Shown here: positions 41,605-48,573 of the stretch, in pieces
How the letters are laid out: every line of letters starts with the position of its first letter
Position numbering within the stretch: the stretch's first letter is position 1
DNA from: an uncultured Rhodospirillaceae bacterium
GTDB lineage: Bacteria; Pseudomonadota; Alphaproteobacteria; Rhodospirillales; UBA2165
Reading direction: 5' to 3'
Assembly (NCBI GenBank): GCA_913020445.1
Contig: CAJWAR010000031.1
Coordinates: 1 to 48,573, forward strand
DNA: 48,573 nucleotides
Translations under genes and position numbers: made by a program
The notes under the pieces: generated by a model
Told to the model about the DNA's origin: nothing
Seen by the model: the letters and a program-made list of their open reading frames with translations, nothing else
Database searches by the model: none

Positions 41605-42930
41605 TCAACGGATAACAACAATAGCCTGCTTGGAATACAAGCTAATAGCCAAATAATCGTAGCGCCACCCGTAAGTCTCTACGGCTTCTTGGAAGGCTTT
41701 AAATTCGTCATCTTGCCAATGTGGATTGGCTATATATTCATCGAATATAATAACAGTTCCGGGTACGATTCTTTCGTTTAAGATCTCAAATATAGTCACC
41801 GTTGAGCTATAAAGGTCGCAATCAACGTTCATAAACCTAACTGGTCCACTGTGTTTCTCTAAAAATGCGGGCAGAGACTCTTCAAACAAGCCGACGTGAA
41901 GTTGAACATTGTCAGGAATTTCGGGCAGAACACCCTGCGTTGTATATTCACCAACGGAAAGCTCGTGCCAACTTTCAGGCAACCCCTGGAATGAGTCGAA
42001 TCCGTGAATATCTTGATCAATATGCGCTGCAATCTGCCGTATTGAAACGCCACTTCTAACACCAAATTCCAAATTCAATCCAGTAATACTAGCAGCCTGA
42101 CATCCTAGAAATAGCCCATCTGACGTATAACCAAATAATCTGGGCAGACCTGGTTTAAGCGATTTTATGTATTCCCAGCATTGAAGATAGATTTCGCCTT
42201 TTTTATTTAATAGCCAATTAAATTGATCGAAGGCTACCTCAGTATTTCCGGTATAATCGTGAAGCATACCGACGAAGAAACGGATTTTTTTGTTCTCAGG
42301 AGAAATTTTTAATGCTTTTTTGAGACACTCCATTGCCTTAGGTAAATCAGCATCCCGATAATATGCAGCGTGTAGGTTGAACAAAGCGCCGATATGATCC
42401 GGTTTTTGTTGAATTACATATTGGTACCCGGAAATACTTTTCTCCGTTTGGCCAAGAATCTCAAATATCAAACCGAGATTATAATGAGCCTCGGGGAAGT
42501 TTTCTTTTAGGGATATTGCTTTTTGATAACATTCGACAGCTTCGTTCAATAGATCAATGGACAGTAGGGCGTTGCCGAGAAAAAACCAGGCATTGTGTAA
42601 ATTGGGATTTATTTGCAAAGCAATTTTAAGTTTCCCAATAGCTTCATCATTCCGGCTCAGTTTCTCTAGCGCCGCTCCACTATAAACGTAAGCGTGGGCT
42701 ATATCAGGGGCAACGTCTATGATGTTTGAAAAATATCCGTATGCCTTGTTGTAATCTCCAGTGTCTAAACAGATTGATCCAACTAGATATAAGGTTTGTA
42801 AATGATCTGGCCGAACTTTTAATATTTCCAAGCAAATTTCTTCTGATCGTTTTGAAACACCTGACTTGTGCGCTTGAACTGCCAGGTCGAAGGCTTGCTC
42901 TATGGTAATGTTATCCAATGCGAGGTTCAC
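41605..42930 (-). CDS. TPR-repeat protein with C-terminal TylF-like O-methyltransferase domain
   Basis: This 441-residue protein begins with about seven tetratricopeptide repeats (for example PDHLQTLYLVGSICLDTGDYNKA and NPNLHNAWFFLGNALLSIDLLNEA). It ends with a macrocin O-methyltransferase (TylF)-like domain of about 180 residues, seen as LNLEFGVRSGVSIRQIA, HGFDSFQGLPESW, VRFMNVDCDLYSSTVTIFEIL and VIIFDEYIANPHW. The Asp residues in the last two blocks fit metal and SAM binding. It is more AT-rich than its neighbours and bracketed by repeat loci D and E, just like the FkbM gene. It probably methylates a sugar; the TPRs may hold a protein partner. Confidence 0.85.
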   Translation of the reverse strand: MNLALDNITIEQAFDLAVQAHKSGVSKRSEEICLEILKVRPDHLQTLYLVGSICLDTGDYNKAYGYFSNIIDVAPDIAHAYVYSGAALEKLSRNDEAIGKLKIALQINPNLHNAWFFLGNALLSIDLLNEAVECYQKAISLKENFPEAHYNLGLIFEILGQTEKSISGYQYVIQQKPDHIGALFNLHAAYYRDADLPKAMECLKKALKISPENKKIRFFVGMLHDYTGNTEVAFDQFNWLLNKKGEIYLQCWEYIKSLKPGLPRLFGYTSDGLFLGCQAASITGLNLEFGVRSGVSIRQIAAHIDQDIHGFDSFQGLPESWHELSVGEYTTQGVLPEIPDNVQLHVGLFEESLPAFLEKHSGPVRFMNVDCDLYSSTVTIFEILNERIVPGTVIIFDEYIANPHWQDDEFKAFQEAVETYGWRYDYLAISLYSKQAIVVIR

Positions 42931-43020
42931 TTTTCAAATTGCCAATACAATTTAATCTCTCAATTGATTTCATCGAAGTAATACTAAAGGCTAATCTAGG
43001 TTAGCTGATAGGCCAAGCTT

Positions 43021-43096
43021 AATGTCCGCTTTTGGCTAAAAGCAGACATTTCAGTACCTGCTAAATAGAGTCCGCTTTAACCTCAATAGCGGACGT
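43021..43096. repeat. Dispersed AGCGGACATT repeat, locus E
   Basis: It starts with the hairpin AATGTCCGCTTTTGGCTAAA continuing to AGCAGACATT, followed by GAGTCCGCTTTAACCTCAATAGCGGACGTT. It lies 91 bases upstream of the TPR-methyltransferase start and is organised like locus B upstream of the FkbM gene. Confidence 0.78.
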
Positions 43097-43157
43097 TCGG
43101 CAAATTTAGAAAATAGAAGGTGTGGTTATACGATACTGTATTTTGGCTTTTCATCCA

Positions 43158-43203
43158 GACGTTGAAGAAGCCGCGTAATGTTTAAAAACTTCTCCTAACA
43201 ATT
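43158..43203 (+). pseudogene. Possible 3' tail of a lost hsp20-like gene
   Basis: The sequence AGAAGCCGCGTAATGTTTAAAA then ACTTCTCCTAA closely matches the end of hsp20 (AGCCGCTTAAGGCTTAAAACTTCTCCTAA at 40393-40420), including the stop codon and the run up to a terminator. Upstream it reads DVEEAA then stop, comparable with the AKAAA end of Hsp20. Only this tail is detectable. Confidence 0.4.
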
Positions 43204-43238
43204 ACGGGGACACGTATCCAATACATGTCCCCGTTTTT
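43204..43238 (+). terminator. Strong intrinsic terminator without an intact upstream gene
   Basis: ACGGGGACACGTAT (43204-43217) pairs with ATACATGTCCCCGT (43221-43234), 14 positions with one mismatch and a CCA loop, followed by TTTT. It points along the plus strand, where no intact gene precedes it. On the minus strand it follows the padI stop but lacks a T-run. Confidence 0.75.
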
Positions 43239-43256
43239 ATTCAAGTGCACCCCCGG

Positions 43257-44609
43257 TCACTGCATCTGGGCTTCGCTGCCAGACGTTGCCAGCATGAAGC
43301 CGTTTAGAAAAGCGACTTTCCGTTTAACAGAATTCTGGATATGGGTCAGCTGCTCGTCATCCAAATGGCGGTATTTACCGGACAAGTTCAAATATTGCTC
43401 AACCGGCAGGGGGTTATCGACAGGACGGGTAAACCTCAGACCCTCGTCCGGCGTAAACTCCCAAAGGGTGGCGAAATTCGTCTCCACCGCCTTGCGGCAA
43501 ACTTCGTTGGTCGATTCGGGTGGGATGCGCCAGCCCGTTGGGCACGGCGAATAGACATGCAGATAGGCCAGGCCGCGCTCGGCGGCTGCGGTCGCTTTAT
43601 CCAGCTTTTCGTAATAATCGTCCATAAAAGCGAGTGACGCCGTCGCCACATATTCGCAATTATGCATCATCATGATGACCGGCATGTTCTTGGCGTCCTG
43701 GGTCTTGCCCCTGAGGGTTTCGCCGACCGGTGTGGTCGAGGTCCAGGAACCGAAGGACGTACTGCCGGACCGCTGCATGCCGGTGTTCATATAGCCTTCA
43801 TTATCGACACAAATATAAAGCATCTGTTCGCCCCGTTCGGCGGCGCCGGATAAAGACTGGAAGCCGGCATCAACAGTACCGCCATCGCCGGCCAGAGCGA
43901 CCATGGTGACATCCCGGCCGATGCGGTTGTAATAGCGCTTGGCGCCCGCCAGCATCGAGGCGGTATTGGTCAGCAGGGGGTGGAAGACCGGAATTTTCGA
44001 GCCGGTCTTGCCGTTGAAGCCGACCGTGCCCATGCCGGCGATACAGCCCGGCGGCGTGGCGACGACGACATTGGAGCCTATCTTACGCATGGTGTGGCGG
44101 ATCAGGAGCTCTGAATTACAGCCCTGGCAGGCGGCCAGTCCCGGTACGAACAGGTCTTCCAATTCGCCGTAATTATTATAGATCTCCGCCGATTTATTAT
44201 ATTCGAGGGCGCCGGTCGGGCAGGACTTAACACAAGCCGGATCGCCGTCGCACATATCACATTTCATGACATGGCCTGCGGCGGCGTTATAGGTGATACC
44301 GCCATAGGCGCAGCCGACCGTACAGAGCAGGCAATCGACGCATTTTTCCTGGTCCCAGGGGACGACGCCGGTTTCGTGGTCTTTGGTCAATGACCCGGAC
44401 GGGCAATTCAAGACGCATTTCGGATCGCCGCATTGGCGGCACATAGCCAGCTCGAAGCTATCATTGGCGGCAACGCTGGGCACAATCTTGAGGCGCGAAT
44501 GCTGGGTGTCTGTGGTGCCGGATTTCGCCTCGGCGCAGACCGTCATACAATCGCCGCAGCCATCGCATTTGTCCTGGTGAAAAGCGATTGTGTTGTGACC
44601 TATGCCCAA
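43257..44609 (-). CDS. padI: Phenylglyoxylate dehydrogenase-like subunit beta (TPP, fused ferredoxin)
   Basis: This 450-residue protein joins a four-cluster ferredoxin module (CDGCGDCMTVC, CRQCGDPKCVLNCP, CVDCLLCTVGC, CDMCDGDPACVKSCP; residues 15-130) to the thiamine-diphosphate-binding beta domain of 2-oxoacid oxidoreductases. In that domain CQGCNSELLIRH, GDGGTVDAGFQSLS and DNEGYMNTGMQRSG bind TPP and magnesium. The fusion and length match PadI of the Azoarcus NADH-dependent phenylglyoxylate dehydrogenase, which converts phenylglyoxylate and CoA to benzoyl-CoA and CO2. It is the last gene of the operon. A different aryl or alkyl 2-oxoacid substrate is possible. Confidence 0.85.
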   Translation of the reverse strand: MGIGHNTIAFHQDKCDGCGDCMTVCAEAKSGTTDTQHSRLKIVPSVAANDSFELAMCRQCGDPKCVLNCPSGSLTKDHETGVVPWDQEKCVDCLLCTVGCAYGGITYNAAAGHVMKCDMCDGDPACVKSCPTGALEYNKSAEIYNNYGELEDLFVPGLAACQGCNSELLIRHTMRKIGSNVVVATPPGCIAGMGTVGFNGKTGSKIPVFHPLLTNTASMLAGAKRYYNRIGRDVTMVALAGDGGTVDAGFQSLSGAAERGEQMLYICVDNEGYMNTGMQRSGSTSFGSWTSTTPVGETLRGKTQDAKNMPVIMMMHNCEYVATASLAFMDDYYEKLDKATAAAERGLAYLHVYSPCPTGWRIPPESTNEVCRKAVETNFATLWEFTPDEGLRFTRPVDNPLPVEQYLNLSGKYRHLDDEQLTHIQNSVKRKVAFLNGFMLATSGSEAQMQ

Positions 44610-44637
44610 GGGTATTTCCTTTCTAGTTAGCTGCTGC

Positions 44638-45900
44638 TTAACGCCAGATTCGCGACATCAAATCGCGGCCGGTATCAACGGGATTACGTAAAAACTCATC
44701 CTTCACCGCCGCCAGATCCGTACGCCGGAGAACGAGCTGCCACATGATGCCGGGATCGAAATTCGTGTTGATGCCGGAAATGCCAATAAGACGTCCTTCG
44801 CCAATAATGATTTTCTGATAAAACATCTCTTCTTCATTTACGTTCAGCGATACTTCAACGCCTTCCGGCAGCGCGTTTTCGTCGCTGATACCAACAGAGA
44901 TCGCCTGATTGCCAAAGAATTCATAAGTATTAAGCGGCACGCCGCCCGGGTAGAGGTTGATGGCCGGATCGTCAATCATCGCCATGCCGGCGATGCGCCC
45001 CTGTTCCACGGCTGCCGGTAAAATACCGCCAACAGATTTTTCACCACTGTAAAAATTTAACGCCTGAGCAACATCGCCAGCGGCCCAGATGTTGTCGATA
45101 TTTGTCGCCATACGGTCATCGACCAGAATGCCCTGGTCGGTTTCCACCGGGCCGCCTTCGAGATAAGAGATGGCGGGCGCAACGCCGGTGCAGACGAGCA
45201 ATAAGTCGGCGCTGATTTCATCGCCGCTATCGAGACTTACCTTGCTGCCCTCACCGTCCTGGGCAGCGCCAACGACGGTATCACCAATCCGCATGATGAC
45301 GCCATTTTCGACAAAGGTTTGTTCAATAATTTTTGCCGCCTGCGGATCGAAATATCCGGGCAGCACCTGGGGACACATTTCGACGATGGTGACCTGGACG
45401 CCGGCTTTGATCAGATTTTCAGCAGCATGCATGCCGATCAGTCCGCCGCCTAAAACAACCGCCGTTTCCGCACCCGCCAGAGCGGCGTTCAAATTGACCG
45501 CGTCGTCCATGGTGCGGAGCACGTGATAGGATGTGTCCGCTAAGCCGGTTACCGGCGGGATGGTGGGTGAGGCGCCGGTCGCCAGTAGCAGTTTTTCGTA
45601 TTGCCATTCCTGCCCGTTCTGCAAAGTGACAGTGTTGTGGTCCGCATCAAGCGCCTCCAAGCCGCTGCCGCTGATAAAATTGACGTTGTTTTTGGTGAAG
45701 AACGCTTCGTCGCGCAATTGCACTTTTTCCGGTTTTGACTGGCCCGACACGACATACGGCAGAACCGTCGGTGAATACGGCAGGCGGTCGTCCTTGGTGA
45801 CCAGGGTAAGGCTGCCTTCCTGATCCAGCAGGCGGATTGAGTTGAGCGCCGAGAGGGCGGCGTGAGAACTACCGGCAATAAGATATTTTGTCTGTTCCAT
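44638..45900 (-). CDS. padH: Phenylglyoxylate dehydrogenase-like subunit epsilon (FAD, NAD-binding)
   Basis: This 420-residue flavoprotein is of the pyridine nucleotide-disulfide oxidoreductase class. The N-terminal FAD site is YLIAGSSHAALSALNSIRL, the NAD site is AVVLGGGLIGMHAAENL with a following VEM, and the second FAD contact is NIWAAGDVAQA. No redox-active CxxxxC is present, so it is an electron transferase rather than a disulfide reductase. PadH-type subunits let the enzyme reduce NAD+ instead of ferredoxin. It starts 16 bases after padG and precedes padI by 28 bases, an order that is diagnostic for the Pad group. Confidence 0.85.
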   Translation of the reverse strand: MEQTKYLIAGSSHAALSALNSIRLLDQEGSLTLVTKDDRLPYSPTVLPYVVSGQSKPEKVQLRDEAFFTKNNVNFISGSGLEALDADHNTVTLQNGQEWQYEKLLLATGASPTIPPVTGLADTSYHVLRTMDDAVNLNAALAGAETAVVLGGGLIGMHAAENLIKAGVQVTIVEMCPQVLPGYFDPQAAKIIEQTFVENGVIMRIGDTVVGAAQDGEGSKVSLDSGDEISADLLLVCTGVAPAISYLEGGPVETDQGILVDDRMATNIDNIWAAGDVAQALNFYSGEKSVGGILPAAVEQGRIAGMAMIDDPAINLYPGGVPLNTYEFFGNQAISVGISDENALPEGVEVSLNVNEEEMFYQKIIIGEGRLIGISGINTNFDPGIMWQLVLRRTDLAAVKDEFLRNPVDTGRDLMSRIWR

Positions 45901-45916
45901 AGTCGTTGCTATCCGT

Positions 45917-47143
45917 TTACTCGTTCTCGTTCAGCCAAACCGGGCCTTCGGTCATCTCGCCGGCAAGCTGTTTACCGGTCGATTCAATCACCCGGGCGAA
46001 GTGCTCGCCGGTGATATCGGCGCCGGCCAGACCGCCGATGAAGCTGATCGCCGGGAGGCGTTCTTCCAATTGGTACAGAACCGCCTGAATTTCCTGATAA
46101 ACAGGGCCGCAGTTCCAGGCAAAACTGACCGACCGGTCAACCACGCCGATGGCCTTGACCTTGGCCAGCGCGCTGGTTAGGGCCGCCATGGGGAAGGGGC
46201 GGAAGGTTTTAATTCTGATGAGGCCGACCTTTTCACCTTGTTCGCGGGCGACATCGACGGCGTCTTTACCGGCACCCGACATACTGCCGATGGTGATGAT
46301 CGCATAGTCGGCGTCGTCAAGCCGGTATTCCTCGACCAGCGGCGCATAACTCCGGCCGAACATACGCTCCCATTCGTCGTGGGTTTCGGTAATAACGCGC
46401 AACGCGTTTTGCATGCCGGCGCAATGGCTTTTGCGGTAGCGCACAAAAGTGCTTGGGCCACCAGGGCCCTCGCCGCCGGTCAGCGGATCGACCGACATCG
46501 GACGATCGGGGTCGAGAGCGACGTGCCAGTTGGTATCTTTTTCGCCCAAAAAGTCGTCGACCATTTCCTGCTCGGGCAGAATAACCTTGGTCACGCCGTA
46601 AGACAGGTAATTGCCGTCATGGCAGATGTTGACCGGCAGCATAACGTCGCGGTGCTCGGCGATGCGGAAGGCCATGATTAAACTATCCAAGACTTCCTGA
46701 ACGCTTTCACAATAAATCTGAATCCAGCCGGTTTCGCGCAGCATCATGGCGTCCTGTTGACCGCCCCAGACGCTTTGCGGCGTCAGGCCGTCACGGGTGA
46801 CCACGGACATCACAATCGGCAGGCGCATACCCGGCGTCCGGACATAGGGTTCGAACATATAATAAAGGCCGGGGCCGCAGGTCGCGGTATAGGTCCGGGC
46901 ACCCGCCAGACAAGCGCCGTGCAGGACCGACATCACGCTGTGTTCGCCTTCGACATCCATCAGATCAGCGTCGATTTTACCGTCGGCGATAAATTGCGAG
47001 ACATATTCGACCAGCGAAGACTGGGGGGTGATGGGATAGACTGCCACCATGTCGGGTTTGGCCAGGGAAACCGCCCACGCTGCCGCTTCGTTACCGTCGC
47101 ATACAATCGAATTGGGTTCATTTGTCAGTGCAGTATCCGGCAT
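45917..47143 (-). CDS. padG: Phenylglyoxylate dehydrogenase-like subunit alpha
   Basis: This 408-residue alpha subunit of the 2-oxoacid oxidoreductase superfamily has VCDGNEAAAWAVSLAKPDMVAVYPITPQSSL followed by VEGEHSVMSVLHGACLAGARTYTATCGPGLYYM and GGQQDAMMLRETGWIQIYCES. YPITPQ and the conserved Glu form part of the TPP and substrate site shared with the beta chain. The frame is open upstream to 47308 inside padF, but ATG 47143 is preceded by GGAGG at the right distance and starts two bases after the padF stop. It pairs with padI to bind TPP. Confidence 0.88.
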   Translation of the reverse strand: MPDTALTNEPNSIVCDGNEAAAWAVSLAKPDMVAVYPITPQSSLVEYVSQFIADGKIDADLMDVEGEHSVMSVLHGACLAGARTYTATCGPGLYYMFEPYVRTPGMRLPIVMSVVTRDGLTPQSVWGGQQDAMMLRETGWIQIYCESVQEVLDSLIMAFRIAEHRDVMLPVNICHDGNYLSYGVTKVILPEQEMVDDFLGEKDTNWHVALDPDRPMSVDPLTGGEGPGGPSTFVRYRKSHCAGMQNALRVITETHDEWERMFGRSYAPLVEEYRLDDADYAIITIGSMSGAGKDAVDVAREQGEKVGLIRIKTFRPFPMAALTSALAKVKAIGVVDRSVSFAWNCGPVYQEIQAVLYQLEERLPAISFIGGLAGADITGEHFARVIESTGKQLAGEMTEGPVWLNENE

Positions 47144-47145
47144 GA

Positions 47146-47439
47146 TCATCCCTCCGTTTCGATTATCATGGCAATGGCGTTGTGCGGGCATTCGGTGGCG
47201 CAGATGCCGCAGCCTTTGCAGGAATCGTATGAAATATCGAACCAGGCGGCCATCTCGACGATACATTGGACCGGACAAAGCAGCCAGCAGGTGGCGCATT
47301 TGACACATTTATCGCGGTCAACGACAGGACGTTCGGAGCGCCAATCGCCGGGCAGCATGGTGATGAGCTCGGTGCCGATGGGACAGAGATCATTTGGGAT
47401 CGTTGCTTGATCAAAACGGGGACGGGATTGTTTCAGCAT
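47146..47439 (-). CDS. padF: Phenylglyoxylate dehydrogenase-like subunit delta (2x[4Fe-4S] ferredoxin)
   Basis: This 97-residue ferredoxin subunit has CVKCATCWLLCPVQC and CKGCGICATECPHNAI motifs, giving two [4Fe-4S] clusters after a ~40-residue N-terminal arm (LPGDWRSERPVVD). Such delta subunits carry electrons between the TPP site and the distal clusters. It lies between the gamma and alpha genes with gaps of ten and two bases, so expression is probably coupled. Confidence 0.88.
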   Translation of the reverse strand: MLKQSRPRFDQATIPNDLCPIGTELITMLPGDWRSERPVVDRDKCVKCATCWLLCPVQCIVEMAAWFDISYDSCKGCGICATECPHNAIAMIIETEG

Positions 47440-47449
47440 GACGTCTTCT

Positions 47450-48055
47450 TCAATTAATCTGGTGAACTTGGGTTTCTATATAGCCGCGTTCAATGGCCGC
47501 CATATTCTGGTCCAATCCGGCGTCGCGGAAATTCGCCGTTTTCAGCCCCTCTTTAAGAGCATCCAGGGATACCAGGCCGGAGGTTTTGGCGAAGGCGCCC
47601 AACATGATCGAATTGGTGATCGGCTTGGAGAAAATTTCGAGGGCAATGCCGAAAGCATCGCACAAACCGAGCTTCGACACGGCTGCCGGTATTTCAAGTT
47701 CCTCAGGGCTGTTTTTCGTCGCCTGCACCCAGGTGCCGCCGTCCCGGAAACCTTTGAATATATCAACCGCTCGGGAAACGGTCGGGTCGATGCAGATAAT
47801 ATTGTCCGGCTGATAGATATTGGTGAAGGTGCGGATTTCCTTATCATCGATACGGAGAAAGGCAGTCACTGGCGCACCCCGCCGTTCAAAGCCGAACGAT
47901 GGAATGGCGAGCGCAAACTGACCCTCTTCGACGATCGCTTTGGCCAATATCTTTGACGCCATAACGGTACCCTGGCCGCCGCGGCCGTGAATACGTATTT
48001 CCTGAATGCCCGCCTCCCTCTTTTTATTAGTCATTTTCATAAGGACTGGTGACAT
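47450..48055 (-). CDS. padE: Phenylglyoxylate dehydrogenase-like subunit gamma
   Basis: This 201-residue gamma subunit of the 2-oxoacid:acceptor oxidoreductase family is seen as EIRIHGRGGQGTVMASKILAKA, SFGFERRGAPVTAFLRIDDKEI and NIICIDPTVSRAV. It contributes to CoA binding. The start is uncertain: ATG at 48055, 48040 or 48034 are all in frame, and the conserved region begins at residue 18. It is the first gene of the padEFGHI-like operon; its promoter should lie between 48056 and about 48200, where no regulator gene is present. Confidence 0.85.
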   Translation of the reverse strand: MSPVLMKMTNKKREAGIQEIRIHGRGGQGTVMASKILAKAIVEEGQFALAIPSFGFERRGAPVTAFLRIDDKEIRTFTNIYQPDNIICIDPTVSRAVDIFKGFRDGGTWVQATKNSPEELEIPAAVSKLGLCDAFGIALEIFSKPITNSIMLGAFAKTSGLVSLDALKEGLKTANFRDAGLDQNMAAIERGYIETQVHQIN

Positions 48056-48200
48056 GATTGAAGCATAAATCTGACTTTATCGGGTTGATCTAGGTCAATG
48101 ATCGGCAAAGAGTTTTTTGAGGTGTTCGGAACATCAGATGTCCGCGTTTACCGAAGCTACGCGCAGACAAGTCCGGGTATCCATCTTCAAGATATCAATT

Positions 48201-48308
48201 CTTCACAAAGTTCACGAAGCTCACGAAGAGTTAAAACCACAGAGGGCACAAAGAACACAGAGGATCGAGAATTTAGTATCTTATAGGGAAAACCAGTGGT
48301 TTCGGTAT
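48201..48308. repeat. CACAGAG / AAACCAGTGGTTT composite repeat, copy 3
   Basis: Direct repeats CTTCACAAAG, TTCACGAAG and CTCACGAAG are followed by ACCACAGAGGGCACAAAGAA and CACAGAGG, then AAAACCAGTGGTTTCGGTA at 48290-48308. The order and orientation match the copy at 40549-40598. Locus F of the AGCGGACATT family follows ten bases later, again as at locus D. Confidence 0.7.
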
Positions 48309-48318
48309 GGGGATAAAA

Positions 48319-48395
48319 CGTCTGCTTTGCCCCCCGAAAGCGGACATTATCGACATATCGCAAAAGAGTCCGCTTTTGACCCAAAGCGGACATTG
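48319..48395. repeat. Dispersed AGCGGACATT repeat, locus F
   Basis: CGTCTGCTTTGCCCCCCGAAAGCGGACATT is followed by GAGTCCGCTTTTGACCCAAAGCGGACATT. Antisense reading of this unit gives the MSALGQKRT-like peptide that is often mis-annotated as a protein start. No gene is supported between 48056 and the right edge. Confidence 0.8.
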
Positions 48396-48522
48396 TTAAC
48401 TTTCGCTTGTCAAATCACTTGTACCGAAGTTTGGAGAACTCAATAGTGTAAAAAACCAGCTATTGGATAACGCGTTCTTCTGGGAAGCAGAGGCAAACCG
48501 ATAGTTTTGCATCTCGATTAGG

Positions 48523-48554
48523 CAAAAAAAGGGGCGGATTTAACACCGCCCCTT
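48523..48554 (-). terminator. Intrinsic terminator for a gene beyond the right edge
   Basis: AAGGGGCGG (48529-48537) and CCGCCCCTT (48546-48554) form a 9-bp stem with an ATTTAACA loop. Read on the minus strand the stem runs into a run of T (48523-48530 as A on the plus strand). It should end a minus-strand transcript whose gene lies to the right of this window. Confidence 0.8.
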
Positions 48555-48573
48555 AGTCTAATTTGATTAGGCT

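Noticed and set aside
47143..47308. Extended N-terminus of the alpha subunit of the 2-oxoacid oxidoreductase
   Set aside because: The extra 55 residues overlap the ferredoxin subunit out of frame and are basic low-quality text; the GGAGG-ATG at 47143 fits the family start.
48187..48393. Antisense open frame starting MSALGQKRT
   Set aside because: It lies within the dispersed AGCGGACATT and CACAGAG repeats; such peptides are translation artefacts of the repeat.
8..48395. CRISPR array from the recurring AGCGGACATT units
   Set aside because: Units are scattered over the whole window in pairs without regular spacers, and no cas gene is present.

Overview
The window looks like chromosomal DNA of a metabolically versatile proteobacterium, most likely an alphaproteobacterium. 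Supporting signs are an Hsp20 gene preceded by a ROSE-type RNA thermometer, a formate dehydrogenase island carrying DUF3305, DUF3306, DUF6352 and DUF6494 partners, and a dispersed AGCGGACATT hairpin repeat. This assignment rests on gene content and style only; no rRNA or tRNA gene was recognised. Layout: (1) 0.3-5.8 kb is a minus-strand catabolic operon: hydantoinase/oxoprolinase-type HyuA and HyuB followed by two short-chain dehydrogenases. (2) 6.1-6.9 kb is an AT-rich FkbM methyltransferase bracketed by repeats. (3) 7.2-23.7 kb is a formate dehydrogenase island. It has TorD chaperone, Tat-signal peptide, FdhA, FdhB, cytochrome b subunit, PepSY protein and a 40-residue membrane peptide on the minus strand. 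Around them lie a cytochrome c, a secreted WD40 propeller, Mrp/ApbC, DUF3305/3306, a TupBCA-type tungstate importer, a four-cluster Fe-S protein, DUF6494 and DUF6352. (4) 23.7-31.6 kb holds aromatic or hydroxy-acid catabolism genes with visible decay between 24.7 and 26.6 kb, plus pcm and an ADP-ribosylglycohydrolase. (5) 31.6-36.2 kb has a small methyltransferase and a minus-strand operon of a reductive-dehalogenase-like protein, a DMT exporter and a TPR-glycosyltransferase. (6) 36.5-41.3 kb has an FAD-linked oxidase, a YHS-domain gene with an in-frame TGA, a second DMT transporter, Hsp20 and an Asp/Glu/hydantoin racemase relative. (7) 41.6-42.9 kb is a second AT-rich, repeat-bracketed methyltransferase. 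(8) 43.3-48.1 kb is a five-gene 2-oxoacid oxidoreductase operon whose subunit order and architecture match NADH-linked phenylglyoxylate dehydrogenase (PadEFGHI). How the genes may work together: the formate island is self-contained. The Tup importer would supply tungstate (or molybdate) for FdhA, TorD and Mrp-type proteins would help maturation, and electrons would pass FdhA-FdhB-cytochrome b and perhaps to the cytochrome c. The Pad-like enzyme, HpaB-type oxygenase and 4,5-dihydroxyphthalate decarboxylase-like protein suggest growth on aromatic acids. The most striking single observation is the YHS gene at 38091-38648. Its TGA stands exactly where the family has a conserved cysteine, the reading frame continues for 72 family-like codons, and a hairpin with bacterial SECIS geometry follows. 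This makes it a candidate selenoprotein, with a recent nonsense mutation as the alternative. Other notable items are the repeat-bracketed methyltransferase cassettes, the cytoplasmic reductive-dehalogenase-like protein, a racemase lacking both catalytic cysteines, and a class II aldolase lacking its metal-binding segment.
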